Assembly (NCBI GenBank): GCA_028825365.1
Contig: JAPKAF010000010.1
Coordinates: forward strand, 1-37,420
Reading direction: 5' to 3'
DNA length: 37,420 nucleotides
Source: Flavobacteriaceae bacterium
Lineage (GTDB): Bacteria; Bacteroidota; Bacteroidia; Flavobacteriales; Flavobacteriaceae
Shown here piece after piece: positions 15,780 to 25,675 of this stretch. The stretch's first letter is position 1. Each line of letters starts with the position of its first letter. A program made the position numbers and the translations under genes. Below the pieces are notes generated by a model. It did not search any database. It was not told the origin of the DNA and saw only the letters and a list, made by a program, of their open reading frames with translations.

Positions 15780-17717
15780 ATGATTAATATCACACTAAAT
15801 GATGGTACTTTAAAGAAATTTCAGAAAGGAGTTTCAGTACTTGATATTGCGAAAAATATAAGTGAGGGCTTTGCTAGAAATGTAATTTCAGCTAAATTTA
15901 ATGATGTCGCTATAGAAACGACTACATGCCTTAACTGTGATGGAGTATTAGAGTTTTATACATGGGAAAATGAAGATGGAAAAAAAGCGTTTTGGCATTC
16001 CTCTTCACATATTTTAGCTCAGGCTATACAGGAATTATATAAAGGAATTAAACTAACAATCGGACCAGCTATTGATAAGGGTTTTTATTATGATGTGGAT
16101 TTTGGTGAAAACTCCATTTCTGAAAATGATTTTAAAAATATAGAAACTAAAATGCTAGAGATTGCTAGAGGTAAGCATGATTTTAGTATGAGGTCTGTAA
16201 GTAAAAAAGAGGCCCTAGATCTATATTCTTCACAAGGGAATGAATACAAGTTAGAACTAATAAAAAATCTAACTGACGGAGAGATCACTTTTTGTGATCA
16301 TTCAAACTTTACAGATCTATGTAAAGGTGGACACATTCCTAATACAGGTATTATTAAAGCTTTCAAAATTTTAAGTGTAGCTGGTGCTTACTGGAGAGGA
16401 AATGAAAAAAATAAACAATTAACTAGAGTTTATGGGATTTCATTCCCTAAACAAAAGTTGCTTACTGAATATTTAGAACAATTAGAAGAAGCTAAAAAAA
16501 GAGATCACAGAAAACTTGGCAAGCAACTAGGTTTGTTTACATTTTCTCAAAAAGTAGGCTTAGGACTACCATTATGGCTTCCCAAAGGAGCTGAATTACG
16601 TTCAAGATTAGAGAATTTCTTGAAAGATGCACAAAAGAAAGCTGGTTATCAAATGGTAATTACCCCGCATATAGGTCAAAAAGAATTGTACATGACTTCA
16701 GGGCATTATGAAAAATATGGAGAAGATAGTTTTCAATCAATAAAAACTCCTAAAAAAGGTGAGGAATTTTTATTAAAGCCTATGAATTGTCCACATCATT
16801 GCGAAATTTATAACTCTGATAAATTTAGCTATAAAGATTTACCTATTAGATATGCAGAATTTGGAACTGTATATAGATACGAACAAAGTGGAGAATTGCA
16901 TGGTCTAACAAGGGTAAGAGGATTCACTCAAGATGATGCCCACATATTTTGCACAGAAGATCAATTAGATGAAGAGTTCAAAAAAGTTATAGATTTAGTT
17001 CTTTATGTATTCAAATCTTTAGGGTTTGATAACTTCAAAGCCCAAGTCTCGTTAAGAGACCCAGATAAATCTGAAAAGTATATTGGTAGTGATGAAGTTT
17101 GGGAAAAATCAGAGAACGCTATATTAAAAGCAGTTAAAGAAAAAAACTTAAACTATAAAATAGAAAAAGGAGAGGCAGCATTTTATGGTCCAAAACTAGA
17201 TTTTATGGTTAAGGACGCATTAGACAGAGAATGGCAATTAGGAACAATTCAAGTAGACTATAATTTACCTGAAAGATTTGATTTAACTTACAAGGGAAGT
17301 GACAATGAATTACACAGACCTGTAATGATTCATAGAGCTCCATTTGGAAGTTTAGAGAGGTTTATAGCTATATTACTTGAAAACACAGCAGGTAATTTAC
17401 CTCTATGGCTGATACCTGAACAGGTTATAATTCTTAGTATTAGCGATAAATATGAGAAATACACCAAAAAAGTTTTAAATTTGTTAGAAATTAACGAAAT
17501 TCGCGCCCTGCTAGATGACCGAAATGAAACGATGGGTAGGAAGATACGTGATGCAGAAATGAAGAAAACTCCATATATGATTATATTGGGAGAGAATGAA
17601 GAGAAAGAAAACTGTATTTCGTTAAGGAAACATGGTGGCGAAGATTTAGGAAAAATGAGTGTTGAAGATTTTATAAACATTATAAACGATTCAATAAAAA
17701 AAATATTTAATAACTAA
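15780..17717 (+). CDS. thrS: Threonyl-tRNA synthetase
   Basis: Charges tRNA-Thr and edits mis-charged Ser. The 645-residue protein has the full architecture: a TGS domain (1-60), an editing domain with the H-S-S-S-H metal motif (His73, His77) and its C-x-x-G-G-H counterpart near 181-185, a class II catalytic core with the zinc ligand Cys337 in M-N-C-P-H-H-C and motif 3 near [11 protein letters not shown], and a C-terminal anticodon-binding domain. It starts the conserved thrS-infC-rpmI-rplT cluster; infC begins 11 bases after its stop. A near-consensus -7 box TATATTTA lies at 15754-15761. Confidence 0.97.
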   Translation: MINITLNDGTLKKFQKGVSVLDIAKNISEGFARNVISAKFNDVAIETTTCLNCDGVLEFYTWENEDGKKAFWHSSSHILAQAIQELYKGIKLTIGPAIDKGFYYDVDFGENSISENDFKNIETKMLEIARGKHDFSMRSVSKKEALDLYSSQGNEYKLELIKNLTDGEITFCDHSNFTDLCKGGHIPNTGIIKAFKILSVAGAYWRGNEKNKQLTRVYGISFPKQKLLTEYLEQLEEAKKRDHRKLGKQLGLFTFSQKVGLGLPLWLPKGAELRSRLENFLKDAQKKAGYQMVITPHIGQKELYMTSGHYEKYGEDSFQSIKTPKKGEEFLLKPMNCPHHCEIYNSDKFSYKDLPIRYAEFGTVYRYEQSGELHGLTRVRGFTQDDAHIFCTEDQLDEEFKKVIDLVLYVFKSLGFDNFKAQVSLRDPDKSEKYIGSDEVWEKSENAILKAVKEKNLNYKIEKGEAAFYGPKLDFMVKDALDREWQLGTIQVDYNLPERFDLTYKGSDNELHRPVMIHRAPFGSLERFIAILLENTAGNLPLWLIPEQVIILSISDKYEKYTKKVLNLLEINEIRALLDDRNETMGRKIRDAEMKKTPYMIILGENEEKENCISLRKHGGEDLGKMSVEDFINIINDSIKKIFNN

Positions 17718-17728
17718 AATTATATACT

Positions 17729-18283
17729 ATAGCAATTAGAAGAAGAAAACCGAGAGGTCCTGCAAGGATCATCAAAGTTGACGAACATAGAATAAACAAC
17801 AAAATCTTAGCACCTGAGGTTAGATTGGTAGGCGAAAACGTAGAAATAGGCGTTTACGTAAAGACAAAAGCTTTAATAATAGCTGATGACTTAGGATTAG
17901 ATCTTGTTGAGATATCTCCTAAGGCTAATCCACCTGTTTGCAAGATTGTAGATTATAAAAAATTCTTGTACGAACAGAAAAAGAGAGAGAAAGTTATAAA
18001 GTCAAAAACTACTAAAGTTGTAATTAAAGAAATTAGATTTGGTCCTCAGACTGATAATCATGATTATGAATTTAAGAAAAAACATTCTGAGAAATTTTTA
18101 AAAGAAGGAGCTAAATTAAAAGCCTTTGTGTTTTTTAAAGGTAGATCAATAATTTATAAGGATCAGGGTGAAATCCTCCTTTTAAGGTTAGCTCAGGATC
18201 TAGAAGAAATAGGGAAAGTTGAGCAAATGCCCAAGCTGGAAGGAAAAAGGATGATTATGTTTATAGCACCTAAAAATAAGTAA
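17729..18283 (+). CDS. infC: Translation initiation factor IF-3, rare ATA start
   Basis: IF-3 binds the 30S subunit, prevents early 50S joining and proofreads the start codon. Reading the frame upstream of the first usual start (TTG 17825) gives A-I-R-R-R-K-P-R, then E-H-R-I-N-N-K-I and P-E-V-R-L-V-G, the normal IF3 N-domain. No ATG, GTG or TTG lies between the in-frame stop at 17711 and 17825, so the likely start is ATA 17729, giving 184 residues. Rare infC starts (AUU in E. coli) are known to let IF-3 repress its own translation. The C-terminal domain contains K-E-I-R-F-G-P and [10 protein letters not shown]. Confidence 0.9.
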   Translation: MAIRRRKPRGPARIIKVDEHRINNKILAPEVRLVGENVEIGVYVKTKALIIADDLGLDLVEISPKANPPVCKIVDYKKFLYEQKKREKVIKSKTTKVVIKEIRFGPQTDNHDYEFKKKHSEKFLKEGAKLKAFVFFKGRSIIYKDQGEILLLRLAQDLEEIGKVEQMPKLEGKRMIMFIAPKNK

Positions 18284-18311
18284 TAAATAAAAACAATTAA
18301 ATTGATTGAAT

Positions 18312-18509
18312 ATGCCAAAAATGAAAACAAAGTCTAGTGCGAAAAAACGTTTTAAAATAACGGGTACTGGAAAGATCAAAAGAAAACATGCTTTCAAAAG
18401 CCATATTTTGACTAAAAAATCTAAAAAAAGGAAATTAGCTTTAACACACAGTACATTAGTACATAAAAGTGATGTAAGTAATATCAAACAACAGTTAAGA
18501 TTAAAATAG
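18312..18509 (+). CDS. rpmI: 50S ribosomal protein L35
   Basis: A 65-residue very basic protein of the large subunit, with the family pattern [14 protein letters not shown] at the N-terminus and K-K-S-K-K-R-K-L centrally. The frame opens at TTG 18306, but ATG 18312 gives the standard L35 N-terminus. It lies 28 bases after infC in the conserved infC-rpmI-rplT order. Confidence 0.95.
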   Translation: MPKMKTKSSAKKRFKITGTGKIKRKHAFKSHILTKKSKKRKLALTHSTLVHKSDVSNIKQQLRLK

Positions 18510-18532
18510 TTTAAAAGAGGTAATTATTAACC

Positions 18533-18571
18533 ATGAATTAGGCCAAAAGAGTTTTAAATAAAGCCGCCTAA
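18533..18571 (+). promoter_or_regulatory. Hairpin and minimal ORF in the rplT leader
   Basis: Between rpmI and rplT, GAATTAGGC (18535-18543) can pair with GCCTAACTC (18563-18573 region) with one A-C mismatch; the perfect core is TTAGGC/GCCTAA (18538-18543, 18566-18571). ATG-AAT-TAG at 18533-18541 forms a two-codon reading frame inside the left arm. L20 is known in other bacteria to bind its own leader and repress the operon; a similar role here is inference. Confidence 0.35.
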
Positions 18572-18589
18572 CTCAAAAAAACAAAAAAA

Positions 18590-18934
18590 ATGCCAAGATC
18601 AGTAAATTCAGTTGCCAAAAGAGCAAGAAGAAAAAAAGTTTTAAAACAAGCCAAAGGATATTTTGGTAGAAGAAAAAATGTTTGGACAGTAGCAAAAAAT
18701 GCTGTTGATAAAGCAATGCTTTATGCATTCAGAGATAGAAGAAATAAGAAAAGATCATTTAGAGCTTTATGGATCATGAGAATTAATGCAGCAGCTCGTT
18801 TGCACGGGATGTCGTACTCAGAATTCATAGGTAAGATAAAGTCTAAAAATATTGAGCTAAACAGAAAAGTTCTAGCTGATTTAGCTATGAATAATCCTGA
18901 AGCTTTTAAAGCAGTAGTAGATAAAATTAATTAA
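18590..18934 (+). CDS. rplT: 50S ribosomal protein L20
   Basis: L20 binds 23S rRNA early in large-subunit assembly. The 114-residue protein begins M-P-R-S-V-N-S-V-A and contains the [10 protein letters not shown] motif and the [15 protein letters not shown] segment. Size and start are standard. Its TAA shares the tetranucleotide TTAA (18931-18934) with the stop codon of dnaB on the other strand. Confidence 0.96.
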   Translation: MPRSVNSVAKRARRKKVLKQAKGYFGRRKNVWTVAKNAVDKAMLYAFRDRRNKKRSFRALWIMRINAAARLHGMSYSEFIGKIKSKNIELNRKVLADLAMNNPEAFKAVVDKIN

Positions 18935-20448
18935 AAAGGAAGGTTCGAATCATCAGGCATTTTAAATGCCTGATTTGGATCAGGCTTAAATGTGTCATCA
19001 TTTGCAGCTGCATTCATTTTAGAATGAAACTCATAAGGAGAATCAAAATCATCTATATTCTCAAATCTACCTAATTCCTTAATAAACTTAAGCCTTAAAT
19101 TATCAAGACCTCCATTACGGTGTTTTGCTACTATAAGTTCAGCCTGACCTTCAGTAGAAGATCGATCATCATCATCCCACTCATCAATTTTATAGTACTC
19201 TGGTCTATAAATAAATGATACTATATCAGCATCTTGCTCAATTGCTCCCGACTCACGTAAATCTGACAGAATAGGTCTCTTACTCCCTCCCCTAGTTTCA
19301 ACAGCCCTAGATAATTGTGAAAGTGCAATGACAGGAATACTTAACTCTTTGGCTAAAGCTTTTAAATTTCTAGAAATAGTAGATATTTCTTGCTCTCTAT
19401 TACCACTCTTATTATTTCCTCCAATAGTCATTAACTGTAAATAATCAACAATTAAAAGTTTAATACCATGTTGAGAAGATAGTCTTCTAGCTTTGGCTCT
19501 TAAATCAAATATTGAAAGTGAGGGAGAATCATCAATATAAAGAGGAGCTTTTTCTAAACTTTTTACTTTAACATTTAATTGTTCCCATTCGTGCTTCTCT
19601 AATCTACCTGTTCTTAGTTTTTCAGATGAAAGACCTGTTTCAGAAGATATCAACCTAGTGATTAACTGAACGGACGACATTTCAAGAGAGAAAAAGGCTA
19701 CAGGAATATTTTGATTCACAGCAATATTTCTAGCCATGGATAGAGTTAAAGCTGTTTTACCCATACCAGGTCTAGCAGCAATAATAACTAAATCACTTTC
19801 TTGCCAACCTGAAGTTAATTTATCAATCTTATCAAATCCTGAAGGTATTCCACTTAGTCCATCTTTATTTGATATAGCTTCGATTTTTTTCTTAGCTTGA
19901 ATAACTAAACTTTGAGCTGTTTCAGAAGATTTTTTAATATTACCTTGAGTAACATCATACAACTTAGCTTCTGCTTTATCTAATAAATCAAATACATCCT
20001 TTGTTTCATCATAAGATTCCTCAATAATTTCATTAGATATTTTTATTAGACTTCTTTGAATATATTTTTGTAAAATAATTCTTGCATGGAATTCAATATG
20101 TGCAGATGAAGAAACTTTTTGAGTTAATGATATTAAGTAAAAATCTCCCCCAGCTAATTCTAATCTATTATCTTTCTTCAACTGTGATGAAACAGTTAGT
20201 AGATCAATAGGTTCACTATTTTCAAATAAGGTAAGTATAGCATCAAATATATATTGGTGTCCCTCTTTATAAAATGCTTCTGAATTTAAAATATCTATAA
20301 CCTCGTCAACACCTTTTTTATCAATCATCATGGCGCCAAGCACAACTTCCTCTAAGTCAATTGCTTGTGGAGGTATTTTACCTTTTTCTAAATTAATAAT
20401 TGAATTTCTATCAGATCTTATATTTTGATAAGGTTTAGCTTGTTTCAT
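18931..20448 (-). CDS. dnaB: Replicative DNA helicase DnaB
   Basis: DnaB is the hexameric helicase that unwinds the fork and recruits primase. The 505-residue protein has the N-terminal DnaB domain (about 30-130), a linker, and a RecA-like C-domain with Walker A ARPGMGKT at 225-232, S-L-E-M-S, Walker [11 protein letters not shown] at 331-340, and the L-S-R-x-V-E-x-R-G-G-x-K-R-P signature. No intein interrupts it. An acidic, Pro-containing tail follows the core. It is transcribed away from accA and converges on rplT. Confidence 0.96.
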   Translation of the reverse strand: MKQAKPYQNIRSDRNSIINLEKGKIPPQAIDLEEVVLGAMMIDKKGVDEVIDILNSEAFYKEGHQYIFDAILTLFENSEPIDLLTVSSQLKKDNRLELAGGDFYLISLTQKVSSSAHIEFHARIILQKYIQRSLIKISNEIIEESYDETKDVFDLLDKAEAKLYDVTQGNIKKSSETAQSLVIQAKKKIEAISNKDGLSGIPSGFDKIDKLTSGWQESDLVIIAARPGMGKTALTLSMARNIAVNQNIPVAFFSLEMSSVQLITRLISSETGLSSEKLRTGRLEKHEWEQLNVKVKSLEKAPLYIDDSPSLSIFDLRAKARRLSSQHGIKLLIVDYLQLMTIGGNNKSGNREQEISTISRNLKALAKELSIPVIALSQLSRAVETRGGSKRPILSDLRESGAIEQDADIVSFIYRPEYYKIDEWDDDDRSSTEGQAELIVAKHRNGGLDNLRLKFIKELGRFENIDDFDSPYEFHSKMNAAANDDTFKPDPNQAFKMPDDSNLPF

Positions 20449-20569
20449 TTAGCTAAGTTAATTAAATAATAAACTGAAGAAGAGATTTAAAAACTTAACT
20501 TTTTAACTTATAATAAACATTACAGATGTTAATAAGATGTGAAAATTGTTAATATAGGTTAGATTTTAA

Positions 20570-21523
20570 TTAATCATTAAAAACCCCCATTGCTGAGTAC
20601 TTATCCATTCTATTGCTAACTAGGTCTTTAGCTGACAGATCTTTAAACTCCATAAAAGATTTAACTATTGCATCACGAACATTGAGAAATGTTTTTTCTC
20701 TATCGGCATGTGCACCCCCTAATGGCTCTTTAACTACTTGATCTACTAATTTCATTTTCTTCATGTCTTTGGCAGTTAGCTTTAATGCAGATGCAGCTTG
20801 CTCTTTATATTCCCAGCTTCTCCATAAAATAGATGAACAAGATTCAGGAGAAATCACAGAGTACCAAGTGTTTTCTAACATTAAAACCTTATCACCAACT
20901 CCAATACCTAATGCCCCACCAGAGGCACCTTCACCTATAATAACAGTGATTATAGGAACTTTAAGTCTAGTCATTTCTAAGATGTTTCTAGCAATAGCTT
21001 CACCTTGTCCTCTTTCCTCAGCCTCAAGTCCTGGGTATGCTCCAGGAGTATCTATTAGAGTCACTACGGGAATATTAAACTTTTCAGCAGATTTCATTAG
21101 CCTTAAGGCCTTTCTATAACCTTCTGGGTTGGCCATTCCAAAATTCCGATATTGTCTAGTTTTTGTATTGTAACCTTTTTGTTGACCAATAAACATATAA
21201 GTTTGATCAAATATTTTTCCAAGACCACCAATCATAGCCTTATCATCTTTAAAATTTCTATCTCCATGAAGCTCTAAAAATGAATTTCCAAAAATAGCAT
21301 TAATGTAATCAAGTGTATATGGTCTGTCTGGATGCCTTGACATTTGAACTCTTTGCCATGGTGTAAGGTTACTATATATATCTTGTTTAGTTTTTTTTAA
21401 TTTAAGCTCAATCTGCTCATAAGTTTCGCTTACATCAACATCACTTTTTTCACCAATAACCTTACAGTCAGCTAATTGATCCTCTAACTCTTTAATTGGT
21501 AATTCAAAATCTAAATAATTCAT
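20570..21523 (-). CDS. accA: Acetyl-CoA carboxylase carboxyltransferase subunit alpha
   Basis: AccA, with AccD, transfers carboxyl from biotin to acetyl-CoA, producing malonyl-CoA for fatty-acid synthesis. The 317-residue protein shows the N-terminal L-D-F-E-x-P-I-x-E-L-E pattern, H-P-x-R-P-Y-T-L-D-Y-I, the H-G-D-R segment, and the oxyanion-hole region [12 protein letters not shown] followed by Y-S-V-I-S-P-E. Length is normal. A TATATTTG box 20 bases upstream suggests its own promoter despite the co-directional transporter gene before it. Confidence 0.96.
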   Translation of the reverse strand: MNYLDFELPIKELEDQLADCKVIGEKSDVDVSETYEQIELKLKKTKQDIYSNLTPWQRVQMSRHPDRPYTLDYINAIFGNSFLELHGDRNFKDDKAMIGGLGKIFDQTYMFIGQQKGYNTKTRQYRNFGMANPEGYRKALRLMKSAEKFNIPVVTLIDTPGAYPGLEAEERGQGEAIARNILEMTRLKVPIITVIIGEGASGGALGIGVGDKVLMLENTWYSVISPESCSSILWRSWEYKEQAASALKLTAKDMKKMKLVDQVVKEPLGGAHADREKTFLNVRDAIVKSFMEFKDLSAKDLVSNRMDKYSAMGVFND

Positions 21524-21542
21524 AACAATTGGGTGTGTTTAA

Positions 21543-21550
21543 CAAATATA
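21543..21550 (-). promoter_or_regulatory. -7 promoter box TATATTTG for accA
   Basis: Exact TAnnTTTG on the minus strand in the gap between the EamA transporter gene and accA. The implied start would leave a leader of only about 15 bases. No clear -33 TTG at 19 bases. Confidence 0.45.
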
Positions 21551-21573
21551 AAAACTTTAGCATTGATAAATAA

Positions 21574-22467
21574 TTATGATGTAACTTTTTTACTTTTTCT
21601 ATACTTAATTAATGAATTAATTATTATTGTTGAAAATATGATTATACTTCCTATATAAAAAGAAAATTCCATTTTTTCATTTTCAGGAAAAATAAAAATA
21701 GCTAATACTATTCCATAAACAGGCTCTAAGTTGTAGGTTAATACTAAAGTGTATGGGCTTAAATATTTTAATATATGTACAGATGCAATAAATGCATATG
21801 CAGTACAGATTGAGCCTAATAAAAATATGTAAAAATAATCATAGCTGATAAATGTTGTGATAGATAGTTCAGATAAGGTTCCTGAAAAAGTTAAGTATAT
21901 AAATATAAAGACAACTCCAGAAAGAAATTCATAAAATGATATTACAAAAGGATTATTATTTTGTACCAACTTGCCATTTAAAACTGAGAAAAGAGAAGCC
22001 AATAATGCTGATATAATACCTAATACAACTCCAACAATACTATCAATATTTGTGTTTAATATTATAAATACTCCACAAATAACCAAAAAACCTAGAATAA
22101 TCTCTACGGCTCTAACTTTTCTTTTAAAAAATATAGGTTCTATTAAAGAAGCGAAAAAAGCGCCAGTTGAGAACATTGCTAGAGTGATAGAAATATTAGA
22201 TTGCTCAATTGCTTCAAAAAAAGTAATCCAATGAAGTGCAATAATTATCCCAGCTAATGAAAATTTAATGAGACTTCTAAAAGTGATTTGTAAATTATAT
22301 CTTTTAAAAACTAGAAATAAAAAGGTAAGGATAAGTGCAATAAACATTCTATGCCAAACTAAAGCTATGGAGGTAATAGATATCACTTCTCCAAGTATAG
22401 CTGTAAAACCAGCAATAAAAACTAAAAAATGAAGGTGCAGGTAATGCCTGAAATTATTTTTTTGCAT
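21574..22467 (-). CDS. EamA/DMT-family membrane transporter
   Basis: A 297-residue polytopic inner-membrane protein with about ten hydrophobic helices arranged as two EamA repeats. Conserved features include A-L-H-W-I-T-F-F-E-A at the end of the first repeat and Y-N-L-E-P-V-Y-G in the second. Members of the drug/metabolite transporter superfamily move metabolites such as amino acids or purines; the substrate is not readable. A TTG at 22488 would extend it by seven residues, but ATG 22467 fits better. Its start overlaps the LptG-like gene by 14 bases. Confidence 0.85.
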   Translation of the reverse strand: MQKNNFRHYLHLHFLVFIAGFTAILGEVISITSIALVWHRMFIALILTFLFLVFKRYNLQITFRSLIKFSLAGIIIALHWITFFEAIEQSNISITLAMFSTGAFFASLIEPIFFKRKVRAVEIILGFLVICGVFIILNTNIDSIVGVVLGIISALLASLFSVLNGKLVQNNNPFVISFYEFLSGVVFIFIYLTFSGTLSELSITTFISYDYFYIFLLGSICTAYAFIASVHILKYLSPYTLVLTYNLEPVYGIVLAIFIFPENEKMEFSFYIGSIIIFSTIIINSLIKYRKSKKVTS

Positions 22468-23530
22468 GATATAATAAATAAATTGCAAGAATAGAGAATA
22501 ATATATTAGGTAACCAAACAGCTAAAAGTGGAGAAAAGTCAGACTGTTGAGCCAAAACACCAAATACTTTATCGAAAAAAACAAATACCATAGCTACTAC
22601 TATACCAAAAGCTAAATTAACTCCTGTTCCACCTCTTCTTTTGGCAGAAGAAACAGAAAAAGCTATTATAGTTAGAACAAAAACTGAAAAAGGAATACTC
22701 CATTTCTTATATTTCACTAATTGATATCTACCTATATTAGAAGAGCCTCTTGACTTTTCTTGTTCTATAAAAGAAACTAATTCAGTATAACTTAATGTTT
22801 CCGCAATATACTTAATAGGAAGAAGATCTTTTAACTTAAATGAAAATGAGGTGTCTAACTTTCTTTTATTTATTATAATATCATCCCCTTCTCCAATGAT
22901 TCTTTTAGAGTAATTTGAAAGTCTAAACAAACTATCTGAAGGCAAGTATCTTATATTACTAGATTCAATTTTATATTTTAAAATATTATTTTCAAAATGT
23001 TCTAAAGTAAAATTTGACCCAACATTACTCTTCGGATTGAATTGACTTAAATAAATAAAATCATTTGGACTTATTTGTCTATAAATATTTTTACTATCAT
23101 AGCTCTTTCTAGACCCCTTTAAATACTTGTATGAAAACTCATTAAAATCCTTACTTGCATTAGGCACTATAAACAAACCTACCAAAAATGTGATAGTAGC
23201 TATTATAAATGCCCCAATAAGAAATGGTCTTAAAAACCTAAAGAAAGATATTCCAGAGCTTAAAAAAGCTATGACTTCTGTATCAGAAGCTAGCTTTGAG
23301 GTAAACCAAATAACAGAGAGAAAAAGAAATAAAGGTAATAATGAGCTAGAAAAATAAATTGTAAAATTAAAATAATATTCTGCTACTAGGTTAAACGGAA
23401 CTTCATTGGCTAAAATCTTATCAATATTATCTGCAAGATTGACTATAATAGCAATTGGGACAAATAATAATTGAATAGTAATGAAAGTTGTTAAGTACTT
23501 TTTTAAAATATACCAATCTAATATTTTCAT
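22454..23530 (-). CDS. LptF/LptG-family permease
   Basis: A 358-residue YjgP/YjgQ permease, the membrane part of the ABC exporter that lifts lipopolysaccharide from the inner membrane to the Lpt bridge. The order is typical: three N-terminal helices (about 12-120), a periplasmic beta-jellyroll domain (about 125-270), and three C-terminal helices. The start M-K-I-L-D-W-Y-I-L-K-K-Y-L is the family N-terminus. I cannot decide firmly between LptF and LptG. It starts three bases after tgt and is translated in the same minus-strand unit. Confidence 0.88.
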   Translation of the reverse strand: MKILDWYILKKYLTTFITIQLLFVPIAIIVNLADNIDKILANEVPFNLVAEYYFNFTIYFSSSLLPLFLFLSVIWFTSKLASDTEVIAFLSSGISFFRFLRPFLIGAFIIATITFLVGLFIVPNASKDFNEFSYKYLKGSRKSYDSKNIYRQISPNDFIYLSQFNPKSNVGSNFTLEHFENNILKYKIESSNIRYLPSDSLFRLSNYSKRIIGEGDDIIINKRKLDTSFSFKLKDLLPIKYIAETLSYTELVSFIEQEKSRGSSNIGRYQLVKYKKWSIPFSVFVLTIIAFSVSSAKRRGGTGVNLAFGIVVAMVFVFFDKVFGVLAQQSDFSPLLAVWLPNILFSILAIYLLYHAKK

Positions 23531-23533
23531 TAA

Positions 23534-24664
23534 TTATAATCTATTACTTAATTTTTTAACCATTGTGTTTTTCCAATCTACAAAATTTCCCTCAATAATT
23601 CTTCTCCTAGACTCTTTTACTAACCAATTATAAAAACCTAAATTATGAATTGTAGAGATCTGCATGCCTAACAACTCGTTTACTGAAAATAAATGTTTTA
23701 AATATGCTTTTGAATAATCTGTATCAACATAGGTGTGTGCCATACTATCAATACAACTAAAATCATCTTTCCATTTACTGTTTTTTATATTTATTGTTCC
23801 TTCTGACGTAAACAGCATACCATTACGTGCGTTTCTAGTCGGCATAACACAATCAAACATATCTACTCCTAAACTAATATTTTCAAGAAGATTAATTGGA
23901 GTACCCACTCCCATGAGATATCTGGGTTTTGATTCAGGTAATATTTGACAAACTAAGTCCGACATTTCATACATTTCTTCAGCAGATTCTCCTACAGATA
24001 AACCTCCAATTGCATTTCCAAAACAATTACTTTCTGCAATATACTCTGCAGATATTTTTCTCAAATCTTTATAAACACTTCCTTGTATAATTGGAAAAAA
24101 AGCTTGCTCATAGTCATAATTGTAAGGAGTGATTTTTAATTTTTGAATACATCGATCTAACCATCTATGAGTCATATGCATTGATTTTTTAGCGTAGTCA
24201 TAGGAACATGGATATGGAGGACATTCATCAAAAGCCATTATTATATCTGCACCTATTTTACGTTGAATATCCATAACGTTCTCAGGCGTAAATTCATGAA
24301 TAGTGCCATCAATATGACTTTTGAATTTAACACCATTTTCGTTGATTTTTCTATTGGCAGCTAAAGAATAAACCTGATATCCTCCAGAGTCGGTTAGTAT
24401 GTTTCTATCCCAATTAATAAATTTATGAATACCTCCAGCTTTTTCAATTACATCTGTGTTAGGTCTTAAATAAAGGTGATAAGTGTTAGCTAAGATTATA
24501 TCAACATTTATATCATTTTTAAGTTCTCTTTGATGAACACCCTTAACACTAGCTATTGTACCGACGGGCATAAATATAGGAGTTTCTATTTGTCCATGAT
24601 CCGTACTTATCAACCCTGCCCTAGCAGAAGATTTTGGGTCAGTCTTTATCAGGTCAAATTTCAT
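23534..24664 (-). CDS. tgt: tRNA-guanine transglycosylase
   Basis: Tgt exchanges G34 for preQ1 in tRNAs with GUN anticodons, a step in queuosine synthesis. The 376-residue protein has T-D-S-G-G-Y-Q (Asp92), G-G-L-S-V-G-E, and the nucleophile Asp271 in F-D-C-V-M-P-T-R-N-A-R. The zinc site of typical Tgt (C-x-C-x2-C plus His) is not seen: the equivalent region has one Cys at about 304 and reads D-D-F-S-C-I-D. I recall Bacteroidota Tgt commonly lacking these cysteines, but did not check. A TATATTTG box lies 16 bases upstream. Confidence 0.95.
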   Translation of the reverse strand: MKFDLIKTDPKSSARAGLISTDHGQIETPIFMPVGTIASVKGVHQRELKNDINVDIILANTYHLYLRPNTDVIEKAGGIHKFINWDRNILTDSGGYQVYSLAANRKINENGVKFKSHIDGTIHEFTPENVMDIQRKIGADIIMAFDECPPYPCSYDYAKKSMHMTHRWLDRCIQKLKITPYNYDYEQAFFPIIQGSVYKDLRKISAEYIAESNCFGNAIGGLSVGESAEEMYEMSDLVCQILPESKPRYLMGVGTPINLLENISLGVDMFDCVMPTRNARNGMLFTSEGTINIKNSKWKDDFSCIDSMAHTYVDTDYSKAYLKHLFSVNELLGMQISTIHNLGFYNWLVKESRRRIIEGNFVDWKNTMVKKLSNRL

Positions 24665-24679
24665 ATAATTAGTTTACCA

Positions 24680-24687
24680 CAAATATA
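24680..24687 (-). promoter_or_regulatory. -7 promoter box TATATTTG for tgt
   Basis: Exact TAnnTTTG on the minus strand, predicting a start about 10 bases before the tgt ATG. A TTG is present upstream but only 13 bases away, so the -33 element is not convincing. Confidence 0.45.
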
Positions 24688-24812
24688 AATAACATAATTT
24701 CAATTTACATCTATAAAACACAAATGTTAGTAAATCAAATACATTGTTGATAAATGGCTAAAGCATAATAACTTAATAAATATATATTAATTTATTTTTA
24801 CACAAATAAATA

Positions 24813-25655
24813 ATGAAAATGTTAGAACTTCAAGAATTAACCACACAAGTTAGAAGAGATATATTAAGAATGGTACATAAGGTAAACTCTGGTCATCCAG
24901 GAGGTTCACTAGGATGTGCTGAGTTTTTAGTAGTCTTATATAATAACATAATGGATAGAAAAGATAGCTTTGAAATGAATGGTCACGATGAAGATTTATT
25001 TTTTCTGTCAAATGGTCATATTTCTCCTGTCTTTTATAGTGTTTTAGCTAGAGCTGGATATTTTGAAGTAAATGAATTAAATACTTTTCGTTTATTAAAT
25101 TCTAGACTTCAGGGTCATCCTACTACACATGAAGGTTTACCAGGTATTAGAATTGCTTCAGGTTCACTTGGGCAAGGATTGTCAGTGGCGATAGGTGCTG
25201 CTGAAGCAAAAAAATTAAATAATGATTCTAAAGTAATTTATAGTCTTCATGGAGATGGTGAATTACAAGAAGGACAGAATTGGGAAGCAATGATGTATGC
25301 TTCTGCAAAAAATATAGATAATATTATTGCTACTATAGACTTAAATGGAAAACAAATTGACGGAGCAACCGATGACGTTTTACCAATGGGCAGTATAAAA
25401 GATAAGTTTGAATCTTTTGGATGGATAGTTGTTGAAATAAATAATGGTAATAATATTCAAGATATTATTATAGGGATGGAAAAGGCTAAAAGTCTTACCA
25501 ACAACAAAAAACCTGTTTGTGTGCTATTAAAAACTATGATGGGAAATGGAGTTGATTTCATGATGCATACACATGCATGGCATGGAAAAGCTCCAAATGA
25601 TGATCAACTTAAAAGTGCTTTAGCTCAGAATCCTGAAACAGTAGGAGACTATTAA
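24813..25655 (+). CDS. Transketolase, N-terminal (thiamine diphosphate) subunit
   Basis: First half of a split transketolase, which moves two-carbon units between sugar phosphates in the non-oxidative pentose phosphate pathway. The 280-residue chain has the S-G-H-P-G-G-S motif near 27-33 and the thiamine diphosphate/Mg motif starting G-D-G-E-L-Q-E-G-Q-N-W-E and ending in I-D-L-N-G-K near 170. The C-terminal half is the next gene, 20 bases downstream. Split transketolases are a known alternative to the single long chain, so this is not a broken gene. Confidence 0.94.
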   Translation: MKMLELQELTTQVRRDILRMVHKVNSGHPGGSLGCAEFLVVLYNNIMDRKDSFEMNGHDEDLFFLSNGHISPVFYSVLARAGYFEVNELNTFRLLNSRLQGHPTTHEGLPGIRIASGSLGQGLSVAIGAAEAKKLNNDSKVIYSLHGDGELQEGQNWEAMMYASAKNIDNIIATIDLNGKQIDGATDDVLPMGSIKDKFESFGWIVVEINNGNNIQDIIIGMEKAKSLTNNKKPVCVLLKTMMGNGVDFMMHTHAWHGKAPNDDQLKSALAQNPETVGDY

Positions 25656-25675
25656 TATAAACCACAAAATAAACT

